From Parus major (Eukaryota; Chordata; Aves; Passeriformes; Paridae): a DNA stretch of 64,000 nucleotides. Below, piece after piece: positions 12,201 through 24,797 of this stretch; position 1 is the stretch's first letter; every line of letters starts with the position of its first letter. The notes below the pieces were generated by a model. It had not been told where the DNA came from. It did not search any database and saw only the letters and a program-made list of their open reading frames with translations. The stretch covers positions 81,563,769-81,627,768 of the forward strand of contig NC_031768.1 of assembly GCF_001522545.3 (NCBI RefSeq), read 5' to 3'. Position numbers and translations under genes: made by a program.

Positions 12201-15200
12201 GTGGTGAGGCTGTGTCACATTCAGCAGAGGAACTGCGCTGATACAGGAGTTTTCACCACCAACCTTAACCCCAAACCCTTTGCAGTAACAGGTGATACCA
12301 GACTGCCTGGCATCCTCCACCCATCCAGCCCAGATTTATGCTACAGTTGCCACCTCCTGGCTTGTAACCTCTCCCAGAGCCCTTGTGCCCATCAGCCGCC
12401 CATGCACAGGGCTGATGTCATTGTCATTCTCGACAATACAAACTTCGACATGGCATGAATGGCCATGCAGAGTGGTCACAAATCTCACAGCTTCCAAAAC
12501 AGCAGGGATGGAAAAGGTTCTGGGAAAAACTTAGCTCTGCTAGCTGGGGTTCACGACTGCTCCAGAGAATGGCACATTGCCCTGCGTATGTTTATGCCTC
12601 CATTTTGAAACTACATTCCCAACTTCTTTCTATTCACCTTTGGTCAAATACAGTATGTCCCTTAAATGTTTTATGCAGGAGATTTTTTAAAATATATTTA
12701 GAGTGTATTTAGTCTAGCTTTTCTTTTCACAATGCAGCAGGAAAAGGGAAGTACCTCCAATGAGATTGCAATGCCATCCACCTCCTTAAAATGTACTATA
12801 TTAAACAGACTATTAAACCAAAAATACCATGCTTTGCCAATAAGTTATTAAATGTCTGAAAAAGAATATGACATTTTAAGGAAGCCGTTACAGACGAAAC
12901 CACACTGTACCTCATATTTCAAAGATCCTTTAAAAAAGACCAATTGTTCTGTCAGCTTCATTGTGGAAATCCAGAGCAACTTTGTCTATTTCTCGGGGGC
13001 TATTGCTGGGTCTCTCCCTGGGGCTGATTGAGCTGATTAGAGTCTACAGGAGCCTCCTGTTGATCCCAACAAGGACTGAATTTCAGATATAGCTTAGTAC
13101 AAAATTATTGGGCTGGTCAGGCAAGGACCTAAGGCTTTATCCCTCCATGAGGACAGAATTAGCCAGCAATATCCAACCCTCATTAGTGCATGTTAATATT
13201 TAGTAATGCTAACCAATACTAGGCCAGGGTAGCTCCATTGCAATGATCTCCATTTCTCTCCTCTCTGCACAGGCTGAAATTCATTTTCCCATCTGCCTCC
13301 CGCTGCTTGCAGACACTTTTTCTGGAACCTCATTGCAGCAGTTGCTTCACTTGTCTTGTGCCTTGCTTTTTCTAAGAAATACCACATTTCTGGCAAATTA
13401 TTGACATCATAGCTGGGTGCCCAGAGCTTCTGTTGGAGAGGACACATTGTACCTTGAACAAAAATTCTGATATGTGCTTGTCTTTGCTAAAGTCTTAGGA
13501 AATGTCTCTCCACATCTGACCTATTGTACTTAAACATCAACAAAAAATTATTAAATTTTCTTTACTCAGACTCAGAAAAACAGTGTGTAACTGCTTGGTG
13601 ATGTTGATTTTACACCAAGGGGTTTTTCCCCCTTTTATGTCTTTACAGCTTTAGGACTTCACTAGTTTTAAAACCCAAATTTACAATGAAGAGCAAATAT
13701 ATGAAAGATAACTCACTGGAGTTTATGTCCATCTCTGATCACAATCTCCAAAAAAGGAAGGTAAAACAATTGCAAAGCCCAGTTACCAAAGACAGTATCT
13801 CTCTTGAATGTATTCTCTCTGTAATTCCATAGGGAGACATCACTAACAGTCAGCAATATCTCTCATTACACGCTGCTCATTCAGTTCCTCCAAACTCACA
13901 GACTCAGAGAAAGTCAGTTTATAAAATTTCCAAAGATGCCTCAAATGTATAAAATGTCCTAAAATGCACCTTATTAGCCTTATGTAAGAAATACAGGTGA
14001 TTTTCTTCACAAAAATGAGTGCAACAGGAAAATGGAGTATGCTAAAAAGAATTTTTCAATTGAAAATTGAGGTAAAAAGCATAAAAAAAATATTTCCAGA
14101 ATTATAAAATTGGAGATTTTGTTTAGAGGTATTTATATAACTAAATGTCAAAATATAAACATGTAGAAATGAAAAAATAAAGTATTTCTTTTCAGAGCAC
14201 TGGCAGCTTTTTGATCTTTGCTTCTTGAAATAATAGAATAGCTGGGAGAGCAGATTGTTATTTACAAGAATCTGAATGAGGTATTGTCATTGAACTTAGT
14301 TTTAACAAGTCAAAAAATGTAGTAAGATACAGAAATATTGGGTTGCTTCTCAGATTAAAATTTTTTGACTCTTCCTATTCTTTGGTCATTTTAATATTCT
14401 TAAGTAAGCACCTTAAAATTAAATTAAAAGCAAGACAGCAGACACTGCCTGAGTCAGGTCACTTTGGCATCACTACATATCCATTTTCTCTTCCTGGAGA
14501 TTTTGTTGAAATAACCTGTAACTTGTCCTCTAGGGTCTTTTTTCTTTTCTTAATGTTTTTTCCATTTAGTCACTATCAGAGTTCATTGCTGTTGAACATT
14601 CTAAAGTAATTTTGAAATAAATATGGTTCAAACCAAGCTGGTCTGAATGATACCTCATTCTGAAACATTAAAAAAACAAAGAAAACAACTCTCTTCCACA
14701 ATCATGTGTGAACAGCCACAATCTTTTCTTTCTAATCTTTAAACTACCAACGATAGAACAACAGAGCAAAATAATTTATTCTACAAAATTGAATTTAAAT
14801 ACCTTTAAAGAACTCTTAAATATTCAAGGATGGCCAACCTATGGTACATGAACCGAATCAAGGCCATTAGAAAGACTCCTACACTGTTTTCTCAGTAGCA
14901 TTGGAGGAAGGCAAACTATATCATATAGAAGAGAAATCTGCACGCAAGAGTCAGTCTGTCAAGGTGTGTAGTACCACACACTGGCTGGGCTACTTTTGAA
15001 ATAACTGTTTGGCTCTTTAATTTCTAAATAAAATCCTCCAAAAGTCTGCTTAGATCACAGGTCTAAGTGGTTCAGAATGCTATTTTTCATAAATATCCCT
15101 CTTGATGTTATTCTCATATTTAAGTTAGAAGAGATTAAAACAGAATATGTCTAATTTTCAGGGGAAAAAAACACAAACAAACAAACACAAAAAGCCCAGA

Positions 15201-15300
15201 TTTTTAACAGGTTTTTTTTGTGAAAACTTGTGGAAAAGTGTTTTCATTATTTTCCTTAAAATTCTTCTCATGGAAATAGGAACCAAAATATTTTAAACAC
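9299..15300. other. Long non-coding stretch, one hairpin, no recognised element
   Basis: Six kilobases contain no CR1, LTR or gene that I can recognise. The 11969-12008 hairpin is listed separately. A-rich patches occur (for example 9554-9588 and 15171-15193, the latter CAAA-like). A slightly GC-richer patch at about 12290-12480 carries overlapping 80-85 codon frames with no identifiable domain. An 8-bp inverted repeat at 10649-10669 is within chance. Confidence 0.5.
11969..12008. repeat. Perfect 15-bp inverted repeat (hairpin)
   Basis: CATCTAATACACACA at 11969-11983 is exactly complementary to TGTGTGTATTAGATG at 11994-12008. A further G-C pair closes the loop side, giving a 16-bp stem with an 8-base loop inside GGCACAAAGC. 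No transposon or gene is recognised around it. It could be a short palindrome from a replication error, a transposon terminus or part of a transcribed hairpin; the sequence does not decide. Confidence 0.85.
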
Positions 15301-15449
15301 CACCAAGCCTGACAGAGCTCAAGAAGCATTTGGACAATGCTCTCAGGCACATGGTGTGACCCATGAGGCTATTCCATGTAGGGCCAGGATTTGGACATGA
15401 TGATTCTGATGGGTCCATTCCAACTCAGGATACCCTGTGATTCTATGAA
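15301..15449 (+). mobile_element. CR1 LINE 3'-end fragment (CCAACTC-type tail)
   Basis: About 150 bp match a different CR1 subfamily from the copies ending CCAACCCAAACC. 'agctcaagaagcatttggacaatgctctcagg' is followed by 'gggtccattccaactcaggat' and the tail 'CCCTGTGATTCTATGA'. It is 5'-truncated, with only the last part of ORF2 and the UTR left. Confidence 0.8.
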
Positions 15450-17597
15450 ATTGTCTACATGCATGCATATCAGGAAGCTGGAGCCACGCCAGGTTTGTCC
15501 CTGTGGGGAAGTGTGGGAAAATTCATATTTCTTTGTTTTGTTTTGTTTTTAATTAAACATTATATTCAAGATACAAAAAAAAAAAAAAAAAGTAGGCTTC
15601 TAACAGCAAATACTGAGAAATTAAATCATTCTTGTGTTATGGAAGTAGCAAGCTGGCCAAATTTATGTGACTGAGAAAAGGTGATGCAGCTGGGGCAGCT
15701 GAAATTTTTGCTTATGAGTAAAGAAACTTCTGAGTTTATCTTGTTCTTAATGGATAATTCATCCTAATGCAAGTTTTCTCAAGTGCTTTCCAACAGACAC
15801 TGTCATTTCTGGAAATTACAGTCAAGAAAATTGCTGCTTTAACAATTCAGCCAATTTCTGAAGTCTTCTAGTGATTGAGCTACCTGCAGATTGACTACTG
15901 ATCACTCCAGCTCTCACAGTTTAATGCATCTGTGGCCATAATGACCCTACAGAGATATTGCTCCAGGTCCTCTCGCAGTGTCAGCACTGAGAGAGAGGTG
16001 ACTCAGCAGCCAAGTCAAAAGACACAATCCAGTGTGTTCTTGATGGATGTTTTGCCTTTCCTAGTGTCTAGTGCTCTGCTGGAGATGAAGCTGTGTTCCT
16101 GGGATATTTAAGGAAAAATCAGCTCCACTCCATTTATCAGAGAGTTCACCCAAAGACTTAATATAGAGTACTAGAGATTTAAGGGAAACTGCATGCAAAT
16201 ATATCTGGCATTCATATACCTGCTAAGGAGGCAACACCATCTGCCTAGCTCACCTTAGGGTACACCTGGGAAGAGCTTGGTCATCTTCATCAGCAAGACA
16301 AGAAAACACACTGAGAAAACATTCTTGAAGACTCTGGAACATGACTATTTAAGGAGATGATGGCTAGGTAGCACAGTGGGTGCAGTTTCCTTGGCCCCTC
16401 TTCACCCTTTCCACAAGAAGACTCCTAGTCTCTTTACAGAAAGTTCTGATAATAATGCAGATAAAAGTCAATACCCACTCCTTGTGTCTTTCACCTACAG
16501 TCTGTAAGAAGTGGTGAAGAAAAAAGGAATTAGATTTTACTTATATTTAGCAGCTTTTAACAGAGGTACAGTGAATCATCTGCTGCATTTCAGGTGAGAG
16601 TATCTAAAGTGCAAATACCAGGGTGCAACTTCTGACACTTCAAATTTTAATCAGGGCAGGAGGTGTTTGGGGTTTTTTTAATTATTCTTTTAAGCTGTGT
16701 TGAGATTAAAGGAATGCTCCATGGTATGATTGTTTCTGAGCTTTGCCCCAAGGTCTTACTTCTCAGGTTGAAATCTTTTTAAGTCTCCTTTGCCATTAAC
16801 AGGAACTCTGAGTATTAAAACAATGACAAAGTCACTAAAGTGTTTCTAGAGGAAAATGAAGTTTAACTAGGAAGGTACGAACATACCTTTGTTTAAGGCA
16901 GCCTCTTGCAAGGTATGAAAGCATGAAAACTTTCATTACCATCACCATTTGCCCAAAGCCAGCCTGACTCAGTAATTAGAAGTAATGCTCTTTGCTTTTA
17001 TATAGAGCTGACATCAACATCCAGTGTAATTTCAGTACAAAGTGCAGCAAAGATCCTCCTTTTCCAAAAGTGCTTGTTTGTTGCAATGCTGATTCAGCTT
17101 CTCTAATTCTATAGGTTGAGTACATGCAGTCAGAGCTTATTTTGGATAACTTGATATTAAAACAGTTACAAGGGATAGAAAGCAAAAACTGGAGGATTCC
17201 CACCAGGAATAATTTAGCTTTTTCTGCAGACCCCTTGGGGTATAAATTAACACTCAGCTCCAGTTTCTGTAAAATAGTGGCCAATGGTCAATATGTTGGA
17301 AGCATGTCAACATTTTATATTAGTTTCTGAAATCTGTACTTGATATTATGTCTTAAGGCAAATTAAGAATAAAACTTGTAGAACGCACTTGTTTTCAGTT
17401 AATTGCACTAGTTAACTGCTGACAATATGATATTAAATACTAGTATGAATGTTACATAAATTGTTGTTCAAGGACATTTATGATCTTTTCCTATGACTTC
17501 ACAAGACAAACTAGACTAAACACACACTAGAATAACATTAACTTTTTCTATTTTTTGAAACTTCCATTTTGGAAGAAAAACTATATAATAATTTCAT
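15450..17597. other. Non-coding stretch with TTTTG and poly-A tracts
   Basis: It holds a short TTTTG repeat at 15532-15550 and a 17-A run at 15575-15591. The poly-A could be the tail of an unrecognised retrocopy, but the upstream sequence matches nothing I know. Opposite-strand frames over 16976-17330 (68-102 codons) show no domain. No gene is supported. Confidence 0.5.
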
Positions 17598-18000
17598 ACA
17601 ATCACAGAATATCCTGAGTTGGAAAGGATGAACTAGGATCATTGCAAACCAACTGCTGGCCCTGCACAGGAGTCACACCATGCACCTGAGAGCATTGTCC
17701 AAAAGCTTTTTGAACTCTGCCAGGCAATGCTTTGATCACTTCCCTCGGGAGCCAGTTCCAGTGCCCAGCCACCCGAGGATGAGGAAACTTTTTCTAATAT
17801 CCAGCCTAATTCTCCCTGACAACTTCATGCAGTTCCTGCAGGTCCTGTCATGAGTCAACAAAGAGAAGAGATTGGTGTGGGCCTCTCCATTCTATTCATC
17901 AAGAGCTTGGAGACCCTGATGATGTCTCTGCTCAGTCTCCTCATTCCCTGGCTGAACACACCAAGTGGCCTCACCTGCTCCTTGTATGGCTCACTCTTTG
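17598..18000 (-). mobile_element. CR1 LINE fragment, CCAACTC-type subfamily
   Basis: The + strand shows the complement of a CR1 3' end: CAATCACAGAATATCCTGAG, 'ttggaaagga', then 'ccaactgctggccctgcacagg', 'agagcattgtccaaa', 'agccagttccagtgcccagccacc' and 'ttcctaat'-like blocks. It shares the terminal signature of the fragment at 15301-15449 but lies in the opposite orientation. It is clearly diverged and 5'-truncated near 18000. Confidence 0.88.
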
Positions 18001-18218
18001 TTAACTCCTTGAGATAAGGAAATCCTGCATATAACAGAAATACTTTTTGTGTGGCTGTGAAGCATCTCTACTATCATCTATATGGCAATAAAAGTAATTT
18101 TCCATTCAGGTGTAACAACACCAACATTTTCTATTATCATCACATAAATGATCAAAAGTTTCCCATAGATGTAGGTTTAAATAATGGAGGATTACCATAC
18201 ACAAAATTCACTGTATTT

Positions 18219-18219
<1 letters not shown>

Positions 18220-18272
<53 letters not shown>

Positions 18273-18280
18273 GTAATAAT
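18220..18280. repeat. TAA trinucleotide microsatellite, about 20 units
   Basis: TAA repeats run without interruption for about 17-18 units. One TAG unit near the end is followed by two more TAA units. The poly-isoleucine stretches in translations of both strands come only from this repeat. It is likely to vary in length between individuals. Confidence 0.95.
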
Positions 18281-18358
18281 GTTGCAATTGAGAATCCTCC
18301 AACTAAAGCAGTACTCAGGGGTATTCTCACTCATTTCTGCAGATTTTATACCAATGTT

Positions 18359-18652
18359 GTGACCATTTCCATCACAGACTCTCTGGCTACTGTGCTTCAG
18401 TACTGTGTGTCCCACAAGAAAGATGCTGGAACAAGTTCAATGGTGGTCCAAAAAGATGAGTGGCTCAGAGCACAGAATACAGAGAGGTTTAGACAGGAGT
18501 TTGAACAGCCTGGAGAAAACAGAATTCACCAGACAAAAAGTATAACAGGGGTGGTCAAGCACTGGAATGGGTCACCTGGAGAGGTTGTGAAGTCTCTCTC
18601 CTTGGAGATATTCAACACTGGACTGGACAAGGCTTTGGTGAACCTCATCTAA
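18359..18652 (+). pseudogene. CR1 ORF2 C-terminal remnant
   Basis: A 97-codon frame overlaps the old CR1 fragment. Its last third, KHWNGSPGEVVKSLSLEIF, matches the end of the CR1 reverse-transcriptase protein (family pattern HWNxLPxEVVxSPSLExF) and stops close to the natural C-terminus. The first part, over the TAA-proximal DNA, is not CR1-like. The polymerase domain is absent, so it is a dead remnant that happens to remain open. Confidence 0.7.
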
Positions 18653-18755
18653 CTGACTGGATGTAATTTCAGAACTCAAAGTTGTTTCTACTTTGACTGG
18701 GCAATGCACCAGACAACCTCCAAAGATCCCTTTCAACCTAAATTTTTATACAATG
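18385..18755 (+). mobile_element. Old CR1-like LINE fragment
   Basis: Diverged, but it follows the CR1 3' order: a 'caagaaagatgctgga' motif, 'ggtggtcaagcactggaatgggtcacctggagaggttgtg', 'ccttggagatattcaac', and a terminal 'caacctccaaagatccctttcaacct'. No clear tail repeat is left. Its sequence is further from the other copies than they are from one another, which suggests an older subfamily. Confidence 0.8.
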
Positions 18756-21469
18756 CCAGGATTTTTAAGAAAATAATAATTTTAATATTTCCTTTTAGCC
18801 TGAAGGATTATACTTGATATTTTCTTTTACTTTTCTATTTACTTTTTTTTTTAATGCTATAAAATCACATTAGCCTAGGGAAAAAAAAATCTTTGTCAGT
18901 GGAATTTAAAATCTGAAGATATTTCTGACTTTCACACATTGTCCCTTTTTTTTCTTTAAAGATAAATTTCTATAACAGTATCACAGGGAGTGATATTTTC
19001 ACAGCATGGCAAAATATTCATAAAAACCAAAAATTTTTATGATAAAATAATTACAGAGGAAAAAAATGCCTCTCCACTTCAGGCATTGTTCTGAGTCACT
19101 GGAACTATTGGTATTCAAATTTTTCAACAGTCCTGCCAAAATGAGGAAACAATGAAAGATTATTTGTATAAATTATATCCTGCTAGGCTTAAGATAAAAT
19201 GTAAACCAAAGAAACAGACTCCTGCAGAAAGAATTGCTTTTATGAATAAAGTTTCGCAGATTGTTCTAACAGTCAGTGAACTCCATTTCTGAACACAAGA
19301 GCAAATTAATGAGCATGCAGGCCTTGTATCATTGCTTTTTAGGGAAACCAAGATCTCCTCAGGGAAACTGTGACAAGTCCTATATTTGTAAAGCATATGA
19401 AACACTTCCCTTAACTCCCAGATATCCCAAATACAGATTTCTATCCATGAACTGGTGTAGGAGGGAGAGTGTTATCACGACCTACAGAAGCTTATTTAAT
19501 GTATTGGCCAGTGACCATGGTAGGCAGAAGACTGTTCAGTGCAGCCTGTAGATGTTGGGATCTTTCAGACATAGCTGGGGGCTCAAACTACACCAGTTCT
19601 GATGGACAGAACAGAGCCCAGGGTGACAGGCAGCAGTTGCTGACTCCTGGGAAGGACTAAACTGCAAGCAGGAAATAGCAGCAGCTGCAAGGAGAAAATA
19701 AAATTATTGACAGGAAAGAGCAAGAGAAGAGCCTTAATACAATATCCACGGAGTTGCAATCTGAGGTGAGCCCTGTGTTCTCTTTTGCCCTGGAGCTAGA
19801 GAGCCTTGCTGAGCTACCAAAATCTCATTACTGACCAACGGTACAAATAATCAACATCTGCTGCACTACAGCCAGATCCTCTCTTTTCCAGGCTACAAAG
19901 GCTGCCCTCCTTCATGCAGGCAACATTTAAATGGCAACCTCTTCCAGACCTGCACAGGACACAGCTTCAGTTCTCGTTAGGTTTAATGCTTTTTTTTTTA
20001 TGTTTATCTCTTCATTTTCCCAGTCCACCTAATGGTGGAAGAAAACCAAAAGCCATCTGAACCCCTGGACACTGAGCTTGGCATGACATTAATGGTGTAA
20101 CGTTCATTGAGCACCTCCAGAAGCATCGGCCAGATGAGTGCACTGTGTGATACAGGAGTGATCTCTGTAAAACCTCAAGGGAGAGGAAGAAGGTGATGGA
20201 AATCCTGACATTTCAGTACTCCCTCCATGATTTCCCAGCACTGGGCAAATCCTTGTCTGGGGTGGTGACATTTAGCTCCATCTGCCACAAAGCTCTTAGC
20301 CTGAGTTTCCATGCACTCAGCCTGCTCTCAGTGTGAAGGCTGGAGCTCTGCCATGTGGGAAGGAGGAGCCCATTGCAGTGGGAAAATAATTTCCATATCT
20401 CCAGAAGCCAGCATTTCCCATGCCACAGGGAAGAACATTAGCCGTATCTGCTCCATTCATTATTTTAACTAACGTAAAAATGAAAGGAGCTTAATACCCA
20501 GAATCCCTTTTTTACAATTACTGCCATTTTAATTGCACAGTATAAGCCATTTTCTCTAGGTTGTTGTGGCCAAAGAAATTGAAAAAACAATGTGTAAAAT
20601 AGATATTTCTGTTTAATATGTATTTAAATTAGAAAAAAATATTCTCATCTAAAAATAGTATAACAAGTCAGTAATGGCAAAAACAGTGATGAAAAGAAAA
20701 CAGCATTTACTGATGTTTTGTTTAATTGTCTTTTCCTGCAGTCATGATGAATAGAAACCCTCCTTTAAAAGAAAAAAAAAAATCTTAAATCATCATCCAT
20801 TTCCATTAGCTGGGGAAATCAGAAAAAAAATTGAATTGCTATGGAATAAAAGGGTCCAGATTCAAAGCAGAATATTAAGGAACAGGGTAAAAAGGAACTC
20901 TCTGAGTTTTGTGTTTTAATGTATTCATTGTAATTTAGGAAAAAAAAAAAAAGAAAAGAGACTTTATTTGAAATGTTGTAATTCAAATGTGCCCAAGTCA
21001 AACAGCTACTTTTTTAGCTCAAAACACACTGAAGAGAGACAGAAGGTGTATAGTTGATGTCAAATGCTGCTGGCATCTTGTCACATTTATAAGTCTTAAT
21101 TTACATATATGCACTTAGTTGCACTTTATAGGTGTGGAGGTCAATTCTTGCAAGTATAATTAACATCTTACTGCCAAAATTTGTTAAGCTATTAAGGCAA
21201 AATGAAGATTAGAATATCAGAGCATGATAACTAGATGCTGTATTAAGGGATGAGTAATAAAATCTTGGATCTGAAAATCTTGGCTCATTTAGAATATTGT
21301 TGCTTCCAAGAAAAAAAAATTATTTGACTTAGTAAAATCAGAAGTAGTAGAAATTACAGAATTCTGTAGCATAAAAAATGTGTGAAGCTCATATAAATTA
21401 GTATGAAATAAAATTAAAGTAAATGTTTCATGAAGAAGAGAAACTGATGTACATCTCCCAGCAGCCAGA
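18756..21469. other. Non-coding stretch, nothing recognised
   Basis: AT-rich sequence with A/T homopolymers. A less AT-rich patch at about 19540-20450 has short unrelated frames (63-91 codons) and no splice-bounded exon I can defend. No repeat family was recognised. Confidence 0.5.
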
Positions 21470-21821
21470 GAATGAGTGGGGGGACTCTTAGGGGCTGCTT
21501 TTCAACACCTGCAAGGAGGTAACCAAGAAGACAAACCCAAATTCTTTACCCAGATGCTTCGTGGGAGAACAGACAACAGTCATCCTCTGAATTGGGGGAG
21601 GTTCCATCTGGACCTCATAAGGGGGAAAAGAAGTTACTATGAAGTTAATTATGAACTATGAAGTTAATTAAGAACAGAGTCCAGTGAGGTTGAGGGATCT
21701 CAACCCTTGGAGGTTTTCAGGATATAACTGGATAACCCTGCTCTGATTTCAGCATTGCCCCTATTTTGAAGAACAAGTTGTACAGAGACCTCACAAGGTT
21801 CCTTCCACTTCAGCAGTTCTG
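21470..21821 (+). mobile_element. Diverged CR1-like LINE fragment
   Basis: The 3' half follows CR1 sense: 'tctcaacccttggaggttttcaggatataactggataaccctgctctgatttcagc', then 'acctcacaaggttccttccacttcagcagttctgtg'. The 5' part (21470-21600) is only weakly matched. The copy is interrupted by the 19-bp tandem duplication at 21636-21673. It is old and dead. Confidence 0.65.
21636..21673. repeat. 19-bp tandem duplication
   Basis: ACTATGAAGTTAATTATGA (21636-21654) is followed directly by ACTATGAAGTTAATTAAGA (21655-21673), differing at one base. It sits inside a decayed CR1 copy and probably arose by local slippage after insertion. Confidence 0.85.
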
Positions 21822-24140
21822 TGGCACATATGGTGATGAGAAAAAATAAAATCCAATATGGGAATTTCAGTATTGAAAGAAAGTAGATGTATACTATGTG
21901 TCTGTCTTTAAAATAGAAGCACTAGCAGTATTTATAGTCACAACCTCTCAGAAATGGTAAATAAGCTCTGTGCTTGAAAGAGGAATAAAAATCAAAGGTT
22001 TGCATCTGAGATGCTGATTGAGAAGTGGGCGTTTAGGCAAATTAATTCCCATATATTCACAATATAACCATATCATTGTTATTGACTTTAAAAAGTCCTT
22101 AATAGCCATTAAAATCTTACAGACTGAGAGAAAATATGAATAATAAGTGATTAAAAAAGCACTTTATTTTTTATTAAAAATCAAGTAAAGTTGAATTTAG
22201 GTCTGAATAGCTTTCCAACTCCAAGCCCCTTCACAAATTCAAAATTAAATTAACCATAAATTCTTGATTTTGCAACTTTGGAAGAATACTTAAACATATC
22301 TCACATTTCTAGTAACCTCTCCCTGGCACCCAGCTCAATTATTTTGGGTAACAGGTTCTACCTGTGCTGAGAAATAATGAACACAAATTTTGTCATAAGT
22401 ATGAAATTATAAAAGGATGTCAGAAGTATAAGGACTGATGTCATTAAAAAAGGAAAAAGGGGTATTGCTCACAAGACAAGGAAACCAATGAATCACTACA
22501 GTTTGGTGTTTTCAGAACAGGAAATATAATGGAAAAAGTCTGAAAGTCTGGATGAATCAAGTGGAGAGATGTCTGTTCTGTACAAATTCCTTCAGCTTTT
22601 ACCAGTTGCTGCTTTGAATCCAATGTCACTTGGACTCATAAAACAGAAAAAGTGAAGATGCTCATTGCCCCTGGTAGTTCTGAGAGAAAGGCCAGAATAT
22701 ATTTTTATATAGCAGGCACTCAAAACCTTTCTTAGAGAATCCAGAGAAAGAACACGATTTACAAGAGCAGTTGCAAATCTTAATAGAGTTCACACATTCT
22801 ACTATGAGACAGACTAAAATATGTATTTTCTGCCCTAACATCACTTTTTCAGGTAAACACTCTGTACATTTTCTGGCCAAAAAGATGATCTGAACAGCTG
22901 AACTGGATCATTATTTTAATAGAGAAGTAGAATTGATAATTTACCTTTCAAATGACAAAAACATTGACCTCTAAAGGTACATTAATAATGTTGCAGTTAT
23001 GCAGATAGTTATAACCACTAAAAAAGTCCATGTCTAGACACACTTTCTAGCTAAAGTGGAAGTTCCTTATCTATTTTGATATTAAGCAACTAATAAAATA
23101 TTCTCAATTTGAGTTGTAATTCTATCATATTGTGGGTGCAGCTGATGTTGAGATAAGGAGCTATTGAGAACCTTTAGGAACATTGTAGTGGAATATGAAA
23201 GCTGCACAGCAACTCTGTGAGGGATCATTAGAAGACTATTGCTACATCTGGTCCTTCAGAAATTTAGATAAAGGCAATTGATAGAAACCAGAGATTCTCA
23301 GTTGAACAAAAATTAAAGAAAACTGCTAACTGCTTGCCCCAGATTTTGCAGAAAGCAGGTCTTCCTAAACCTGTTTGCATCCTCTGTATGACTTTGGCTG
23401 ACAAAAATAAGAGTCAAATGTGAAATATTCAGGCTTCTGAAAAGCTATTGCATATGAAGCAGTTAGAAAGTTAGCACTATTAAGTGTCATTAAAGCATGG
23501 ATTTAACAGACAAAGAACTGACTAGAAGATAAATAAAAAAATAGTCAACAGTGGAGCAACATGATTTCAATTAAAAGGTCTCTAATGTAGATTTGTAGCT
23601 AGAGCAGCACATCTTACACTACTGAACCATTTAATGAAATCTTCTGAGATACATAAAAGCACTTCTGATGAAAATTTTAGGAATGCTCAGGTTAGGAATA
23701 CTAATGGCTGAGTTGTACATGTCCATTCCTCCTAAAGGGATGGGATTCCCTGAACAAATAAAAGTGCTTATTTTGTAAATATCTTTGGAAATCTGTCTCA
23801 CTGTATAAGCCATCTTTTGGGTTTTTTTAGCCAAAGGACAGAAATAGGCACTTTTAGATGCCTATGTTAGTTCAGATTAAAAGACTTTAAAAGTGCCTAT
23901 TTCTCACCTCTGATCCTAAAGAAAACACAGGTTTACTCAAAAAAGAATTTTAAATTACTCCTATTCAAAATTATTATTTTTTTTTCTTTTAAGTACAGGT
24001 AAATTATATATTTAGAAATAAAGAACATAAGTCTACAGAAAAAAAGATTGAATAATGGAAAACAGGAAATAATGGAAGGCTTGTGACAGGTGAGCAAAGA
24101 AATTCCTGCCACATTTATGAAACATGAAAACCATGACAAA
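21822..24140. other. Non-coding stretch with one long-stem hairpin
   Basis: No gene or interspersed repeat is recognised. The hairpin at 23840-23904 is listed separately. Minus-strand frames at 22444-22880 and 23631-23834 (61-72 codons) carry no domain. Confidence 0.5.
23840..23904. repeat. Perfect 17-bp inverted repeat (hairpin)
   Basis: AGAAATAGGCACTTTTA (23840-23856) pairs exactly with TAAAAGTGCCTATTTCT (23888-23904). A G-T and an A-T pair extend the stem inward, leaving a loop of about 27 bases that itself holds TGCCTAT. The stem and loop sizes are near those of microRNA precursors, but the stem is shorter than usual. No transposon ends are seen. Its function is unknown. Confidence 0.85.
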
Positions 24141-24797
24141 CTGGACATGACCTGACAACATGCTCTTGTAGCCCAGAAAGACAAACCTCTCCTGGGCTGC
24201 CTCCAAGGCAGTATGGGCAGCAGGGTGATGGAGGGAATTCTCTTTTCTCTGCTCTGGTGAGACCCCACCTGCAGTGCTGCATCCAGCCCTGGGGTGTCAA
24301 CACAAGAAAGACGTGGACCTGTTGGAGTGGGTCCTGAGGAGGCCATAAGGATGATCAGAGGGATGGAGCACCTCTGCTATGGGGACAAGCTGGGGTTATT
24401 AATTCTTGATAGGACATAATTCTAGGGAGACAGTCTTGCAGCCTTTCAGTATATAAAGAGGGCTTTTAAGAACTAAGGAAATGAACTTTTTAGCAGGGCC
24501 TGTAGTGACACGACAAGGAGAAACAGTTTTAACTAAAAGAGAGTAGGCTCAGACAGGAGATCAGGAAGAAAAAATACATAATCAGGATAGTGAGAAAAAT
24601 GTGGTGAAAGATGTTGCTTTTGAAAGAAAAGAAAGAGAAGCTGTGAACACCCATACTTGGAAGTGTTCAAGGCCAGGTTGGATAGGGCTTTGAATAAGTC
24701 TGTCTTGTGGAAAGTGTCCCTGCCATTGCAGGAAGATTGGAACTAGGTGATGTTTAAATGTTCCTTCCAACCAAACCCATTCTTTGATTCTGTGATT
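24141..24797 (+). mobile_element. CR1 LINE fragment, 5'-truncated, about 660 bp
   Basis: It reads in sense from 'ggacatgacctgacaacatgc' and 'gcccagaaagac' through 'tctctgctctggtgagaccccacctgcagtgctgcatccagccctgggg', 'ggatggagcacctctgctatgggga', 'gtgttcaaggccaggttggatagggc' and 'ttccttccaaccaaacccattctttgattctgtga'. It spans the ORF2 C-terminal region and the 3' tail. Indels and A-rich insertions (about 24560-24660) break the frame. The long minus-strand frame at 23933-24346 is an antisense artefact. Confidence 0.92.

Noticed and set aside
12201..12712. Three overlapping 80-85 codon plus frames
   Set aside because: They overlap in different frames, have no domain, and none shows splice boundaries that would make an exon case.
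14825..14870. GATGGCCAACCTATGGTACATG, reminiscent of an old interspersed repeat
   Set aside because: I could not tie it to a named family with enough aligned sequence.
18051..18415. Frames of 87-103 codons with poly-isoleucine on both strands
   Set aside because: The isoleucine run is the translated TAA microsatellite.
23933..24346. 137-codon minus-strand frame
   Set aside because: Its N-terminal half is the antisense of the CR1 copy at 24141-24797; the rest is low-complexity.
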